Shown: positions 6,312 through 9,617 of the stretch, one piece after another
Layout of the letters: each line of letters starts with the position of its first letter
Position numbering within the stretch: position 1 is the stretch's first letter
NCBI GenBank assembly: GCA_002684605.1
Contig: NYVM01000057.1
Coordinates: 1-9,617, forward strand
From: Candidatus Pelagibacterales bacterium
Lineage (GTDB): Bacteria > Pseudomonadota > Alphaproteobacteria > TMED109
DNA: 9,617 nt
Direction of reading: 5' to 3'
The notes under the pieces: model-generated
Seen by the model: the letters and a program-made list of their open reading frames with translations, nothing else
What the model was told of the DNA's origin: nothing
Database searches by the model: none
Position numbers and translations under genes: made by a program

Positions 6312-6707
6312 TTAAGAACAATTACCAAAACATTTATTTTTATAATAGTAATATTCAATTTCTTTTGTTTTTCCATTCTTATCTCGTCTAAAGGTTGGAC
6401 CATGTTCATCTCCAGAATAACATTTAGAATTATTTTCCATATCTGCATAAACACAACATGATGTTGCTAAACAATTATCTTTGCTTAATTTATTACAACT
6501 TGTTTCCAATTCATGTCTTTTACCTTCATGTGATTTACAAAATGATGTCTCTGGATTTGTAAACGCTTCTATATCTACAATTTTTTGAATATAATTATTT
6601 TGAATTGGATTTAAATTAAATTCTATTATTGAAAAAAATACTATTATACCTAAAATAATTACAGTGACTGAAATCATAAGGGGACCTAATTTTTTTAATT
6701 CTTCCAT
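6312..6707 (-). CDS. Single-pass membrane protein with eight-cysteine ectodomain, putative virion protein
   Basis: A 131-residue protein with a short charged start (MEELKK), one hydrophobic membrane segment at about residues 9-28, and a cysteine-rich hydrophilic domain. The eight cysteines are C57, C71, C79, C84, C85, C96, C126 and C130, enough for four disulfides. Conspicuous motifs are CNKLSKDNC, TSCCVY, HGPTF and EYYYYKNKCFGNC. I believe similar SCCV...GPTF...YYYYKNKC proteins recur in algal giant viruses, but this is from memory and no function is known to me. Large DNA viruses commonly carry an Erv1-type thiol oxidase that makes disulfides in virion membrane proteins on the cytosolic side; this protein would be a natural substrate. 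It lies 29 bp after the MutS stop. The only in-frame start before the membrane segment is the one used. Confidence 0.87.
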   Translation of the reverse strand: MEELKKLGPLMISVTVIILGIIVFFSIIEFNLNPIQNNYIQKIVDIEAFTNPETSFCKSHEGKRHELETSCNKLSKDNCLATSCCVYADMENNSKCYSGDEHGPTFRRDKNGKTKEIEYYYYKNKCFGNCS

Positions 6708-6728
6708 TATATAATATATATATTATTT
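6706..6728 (-). promoter_or_regulatory. 23-bp palindrome-containing sequence at the start of the Cys-rich membrane protein gene (copy 2)
   Basis: An exact second copy of the 23-bp sequence at 6241-6263, with the 16-bp palindrome at 6711-6726. It reaches into the ATG of the membrane protein gene, with the palindrome only 3 bp upstream of it, and begins about 10 bases after the MutS stop. As a promoter it would give an almost leaderless mRNA; as a hairpin it would sit where mimivirus MutS transcripts would be expected to end. It may do both. Confidence 0.45.
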
Positions 6729-6736
6729 CATATATT

Positions 6737-9617
6737 TTATTCTCTTATTTCCATTATTTTCGTTCCTTTATTTGTTTTTACTTTTTTATGTTGCTTTCCT
6801 GTCTTGTGAATATTATTATGACAACCATCACATACAGTTAGCAAATTTGCTGGATGATTTTTATGAAATGAATTAATCATATTATTTTTATCGGCATTTT
6901 CTTGATGTTGTAAATGATGAACCTCAGTTCCTACTTTATTATTACACATTTCACACTTTCCCATTATTTTTTTACTATTAAAATGTGACGTTTTTTTCGA
7001 TAAAATACCTTCATCTAACTTATTGTATTTCTTTCTTATATTATAAGCATTTTCTAAAAAGTCTTTGGGTAAGTGTAAAGATTTACATACTTCAAGACCA
7101 TACATACTTTCACCTGGTCCGTCTTTTAATTTTCTATCATATATTAACATATCTTTTGCTTCATTATATGTTACAGTTAAATGTTTTACATCTAATTTCT
7201 TCATTTCAACTATTTCATCAAAATCAAGTATTTCGTGTAAATGAGTCGCAAATATAGACGATGACTCTTTATTATGAAGAGTTTGAATACCTGACATAAA
7301 AATACTAACAGCTGAATCATGTTCGGTTCCTGAACATAATTCGTCTCCTAATATTAAACTATTTTTATTCGCCATTTTTAAAATAACTCTTAATTCAGAC
7401 ATTTCTACAGCAAAAGTAGATTGTCCTTTAAATAAATTATCATTACCTAATATTCTTGTAAAAATACATGTATATGGAACAAATTCAAAATTATCACATG
7501 CTACATACAATCCTGCTTGTGCCATAATAATATTGATTCCTAATGCTTTAATTATACTTGTTTTACCAACAGCATTGGTTCCGTATAATAATATTAAATC
7601 TTTATCTACACCAACATTAATATTATTGGTTACATATAATTCTTCCGTATTTAATTGCTCTATTAATGGATGTCTAATATTACCTGCTTTTACGTATGAT
7701 TTCTCTCCTTGTTTAACATTTGGTTTATGATAATTATATTTAGTTGCTATATAACAACTATTTTGTAGTATATCAATAGTAGAACAAAAATTATTAATAT
7801 TTAAAAATTCATTATCAAACTCTTGAAGACTTATTATAAAATTATTATAAACAAATCTTATTAAATCCATCATTTTTTGTTTTGATGAAGTTATAGTATT
7901 ACATAATTTTGTAATAAATTCATTTGTTATATTTACATTTCCTCCTGTACCAGTACTTGTATGTATATCTGATGTAAAATCAAACTCTTCTTTATTATCA
8001 TATGTATCAATATATTGTAATTTAATTTGAGATTTCCCTTTTTGAATTTGTTCTTTTAATATTTTTCCTCGTCTGCTCGTGCATTGAAGCAATATACCAT
8101 CTTTATCAGTACTATGCTTTTTAACATAACTATTTTTTGAATGTTTTTCTCCTTGAGAAATTATTGAACTTAAATGTTCTAAAACTGTTTCTAATTTACG
8201 GTTACTATTATTATATAATCTCACAATATCATCTAATTCTTTATTTGTACCTATCTTAATAATATTTTTATCATCATCTAATAATGATATATTATCCATT
8301 GTTCTACATTCTTCAATTACAAATGTTTTATCAATTCTCTCTCTAAACATGTTACATACAGTTGTTATATTCATATTTATTTCACTATTCACATAATTAT
8401 ATATCTCTTTATTTGTTGTTAAATTATCAAATATTTCTTTAATAGTAGAGAGACTTTCGTAAAAAGAAAATAAATTACTAGGTGTAATATTTTTTAAATA
8501 AATTTGACGGTTTAATTTCTCAATATCTTTAATATTTTTTAAATCATTTCTCCATGATTTCCACAAAATATCATTTATTAATAAATATTCAGTAATATTA
8601 TAACTTCTCTCCATTTTACATTGATTTACAGTTGGGTGTAATATATTATATTTAAATTTTCGAATACCCATTGGAGTAATACAATTATTCAACAATTTAC
8701 TTACAGATGATAATTTTCCTTTATATTTATTGTCATCTATAATATTTAATTGTTGTAAGCTATGATTCGCCAATAACATTCTATCTGTATTATTTTCAAT
8801 AATTGGTTCTTGGATTTTATTAATTAAATTTGGATTATGTTCATATATATAGTTTATTAAATAAACATAACTCTGAACACCATATACAAAATGATTACTA
8901 TTATTTATAAATGATTCTGATACATTTGCAGAAAAGAATTGATTTATAATTTCTCTCTGATATGATTGTTTTTCAGCATTTATTATTCGTTTATCAGATG
9001 TATTAATTTTCGTTATTTTTGAGTTATTTAAATTGACATATGTTATAATATCATCTATTTTATTTTCATCTATATTAGAAATAATAATGGTTTCATTGGG
9101 ATTATATGTGTTAATAAATCTTTCTAATTCATCATATGTTGTTGGATTATGAAGATTTTCTGTCTCGATTTCATACATATTACTTTTTCCAGTATAAATA
9201 TCGATAGTAGAAAATCCAATAACCATATTATCTATTTTATTAATCTTGGAAGATTTATGTGATTCAATCCATATACAAGAAATGTTGTTTGATACATTAT
9301 TACTTTCTTCATCAAAATAAGTTCCAGGAGAGAATATACCTTTTAAACTGCGTGTAGTATTCTTACTACGTGCATCTTGTTCGTATATTACTACAGTATA
9401 ACCATTTTTAATTATATTATCCATATGTTTTTTTAAAATTGATGGGGTCTTTGATGTAAATCCGAACATGCGAATACTATCTGATTTTTTTCCAGGAGAT
9501 AAACTAGTAATATTTCTCAAATCAATCACTTGTTGTTCTGTTATTTCTTTAGTTTTTGGATCTACTTTTGTATAAACCTCAAAAAAAGAACCAACTTCCA
9601 TTAATAATAATGTTTTC
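6737..9617 (-). CDS. mutS: MutS7-type DNA mismatch repair ATPase with C-terminal HNH nuclease, 5' end outside the window
   Basis: Binds mismatched DNA and uses ATP to trigger repair; the HNH domain would allow it to nick DNA itself. The frame is open to the right edge. The first in-window Met (9601) is almost surely internal, because the preceding residues KTLLL continue into MEVGSFFEVY, the family's mismatch-reading Phe-x-Glu motif. Numbering from that Met: mismatch domain (1 to about 110), connector with GFSTIDIYTGKS, core and clamp (about 280-640), then the ATPase with Walker A GTNAVGKTS (674-682, K680), Walker B LILGDEL (D753-E754) and FATHLHE (H787). The C-terminus is an HNH/zinc module: C883-x2-C886, the H895-H896 pair, N919, then C924-x2-C927-H928 and H932. 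All key residues are present. This architecture is typical of giant-virus MutS7. At least 959 residues are visible, so little is missing. No promoter can be seen. Confidence 0.95.
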   Translation of the reverse strand, partial: KTLLLMEVGSFFEVYTKVDPKTKEITEQQVIDLRNITSLSPGKKSDSIRMFGFTSKTPSILKKHMDNIIKNGYTVVIYEQDARSKNTTRSLKGIFSPGTYFDEESNNVSNNISCIWIESHKSSKINKIDNMVIGFSTIDIYTGKSNMYEIETENLHNPTTYDELERFINTYNPNETIIISNIDENKIDDIITYVNLNNSKITKINTSDKRIINAEKQSYQREIINQFFSANVSESFINNSNHFVYGVQSYVYLINYIYEHNPNLINKIQEPIIENNTDRMLLANHSLQQLNIIDDNKYKGKLSSVSKLLNNCITPMGIRKFKYNILHPTVNQCKMERSYNITEYLLINDILWKSWRNDLKNIKDIEKLNRQIYLKNITPSNLFSFYESLSTIKEIFDNLTTNKEIYNYVNSEINMNITTVCNMFRERIDKTFVIEECRTMDNISLLDDDKNIIKIGTNKELDDIVRLYNNSNRKLETVLEHLSSIISQGEKHSKNSYVKKHSTDKDGILLQCTSRRGKILKEQIQKGKSQIKLQYIDTYDNKEEFDFTSDIHTSTGTGGNVNITNEFITKLCNTITSSKQKMMDLIRFVYNNFIISLQEFDNEFLNINNFCSTIDILQNSCYIATKYNYHKPNVKQGEKSYVKAGNIRHPLIEQLNTEELYVTNNINVGVDKDLILLYGTNAVGKTSIIKALGINIIMAQAGLYVACDNFEFVPYTCIFTRILGNDNLFKGQSTFAVEMSELRVILKMANKNSLILGDELCSGTEHDSAVSIFMSGIQTLHNKESSSIFATHLHEILDFDEIVEMKKLDVKHLTVTYNEAKDMLIYDRKLKDGPGESMYGLEVCKSLHLPKDFLENAYNIRKKYNKLDEGILSKKTSHFNSKKIMGKCEMCNNKVGTEVHHLQHQENADKNNMINSFHKNHPANLLTVCDGCHNNIHKTGKQHKKVKTNKGTKIMEIRE

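Noticed and set aside
6263..6454. Minus-strand 63-codon frame overlapping the Cys-rich membrane protein gene
   Set aside because: It is out of frame inside a well-supported gene, is mostly Ile/Lys/Asn low complexity, and ends inside the early-promoter repeat.
6800..6960. HNH domain as a separate homing endonuclease gene
   Set aside because: It is in frame with the MutS ATPase without a stop, and fusion to HNH is the known MutS7 architecture.
6985..7730. Plus-strand frames opposite the MutS ATPase domain
   Set aside because: They are the complement of strongly conserved MutS sequence (Walker A and B regions) and have no features of their own.
9599..9601. Met at 9601 as the true start of MutS
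   Set aside because: The in-frame residues before it (KTLLL) continue the conserved MutS N-terminal strand leading to the FFEVY motif, so the start lies beyond the window.

Overview
This window looks like about 9.6 kb of a large nucleocytoplasmic DNA virus (phylum Nucleocytoviricota), most probably of the extended mimivirus group (Imitervirales). The reasons are as follows. It is very AT-rich, and every gene lies on the minus strand with gaps of only 21-102 bp. It encodes eukaryote-type RNA polymerase II subunits (RPB2 and RPB10) without visible introns. It also encodes a MutS7-type mismatch-repair ATPase with a C-terminal HNH nuclease, a form known mainly from giant viruses, octocoral mitochondria and a few bacteria. 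The octamer AAAATTGA, the known mimivirus early-promoter element, sits in tandem just upstream of one gene. I cannot place it below that level.

Layout in transcription order (right to left). MutS7-HNH enters from the right edge and lacks its 5' end (6737-9617). Next come a 131-residue single-pass membrane protein with an eight-cysteine ectodomain (6312-6707), RPB10 (6002-6235), a strongly basic then glycine-rich protein that looks like a virion or core component (5267-5980), and a 114-residue three-helix membrane protein (4886-5230). RPB2 (1-4783) starts last and runs off the left edge without a stop. Its canonical polymerase core ends near residue 1212, but the frame stays open for at least 382 more residues. 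These hold an apparent globular domain, a Gln-rich 9-bp tandem repeat and an acidic 12-bp tandem repeat.

Functionally the window joins transcription (RPB2 and RPB10, neighbours in the same assembly module of Pol II-type enzymes), genome maintenance (MutS7) and three probable particle or membrane proteins. Regulatory signals are visible in the short gaps: two AAAATTGA copies before RPB10, a 23-bp sequence with a 16-bp palindrome shared between two gene starts, and an inverted repeat just after one stop codon that fits the mimivirus hairpin rule for mRNA 3' ends.

I see no tRNA, rRNA, CRISPR array, transposon, intein or plus-strand gene. I did not find a clearly new multi-gene system. The most unusual items are the long composite RPB2 tail, the loss of the RPB2 C-terminal zinc site and the duplicated early-promoter unit.
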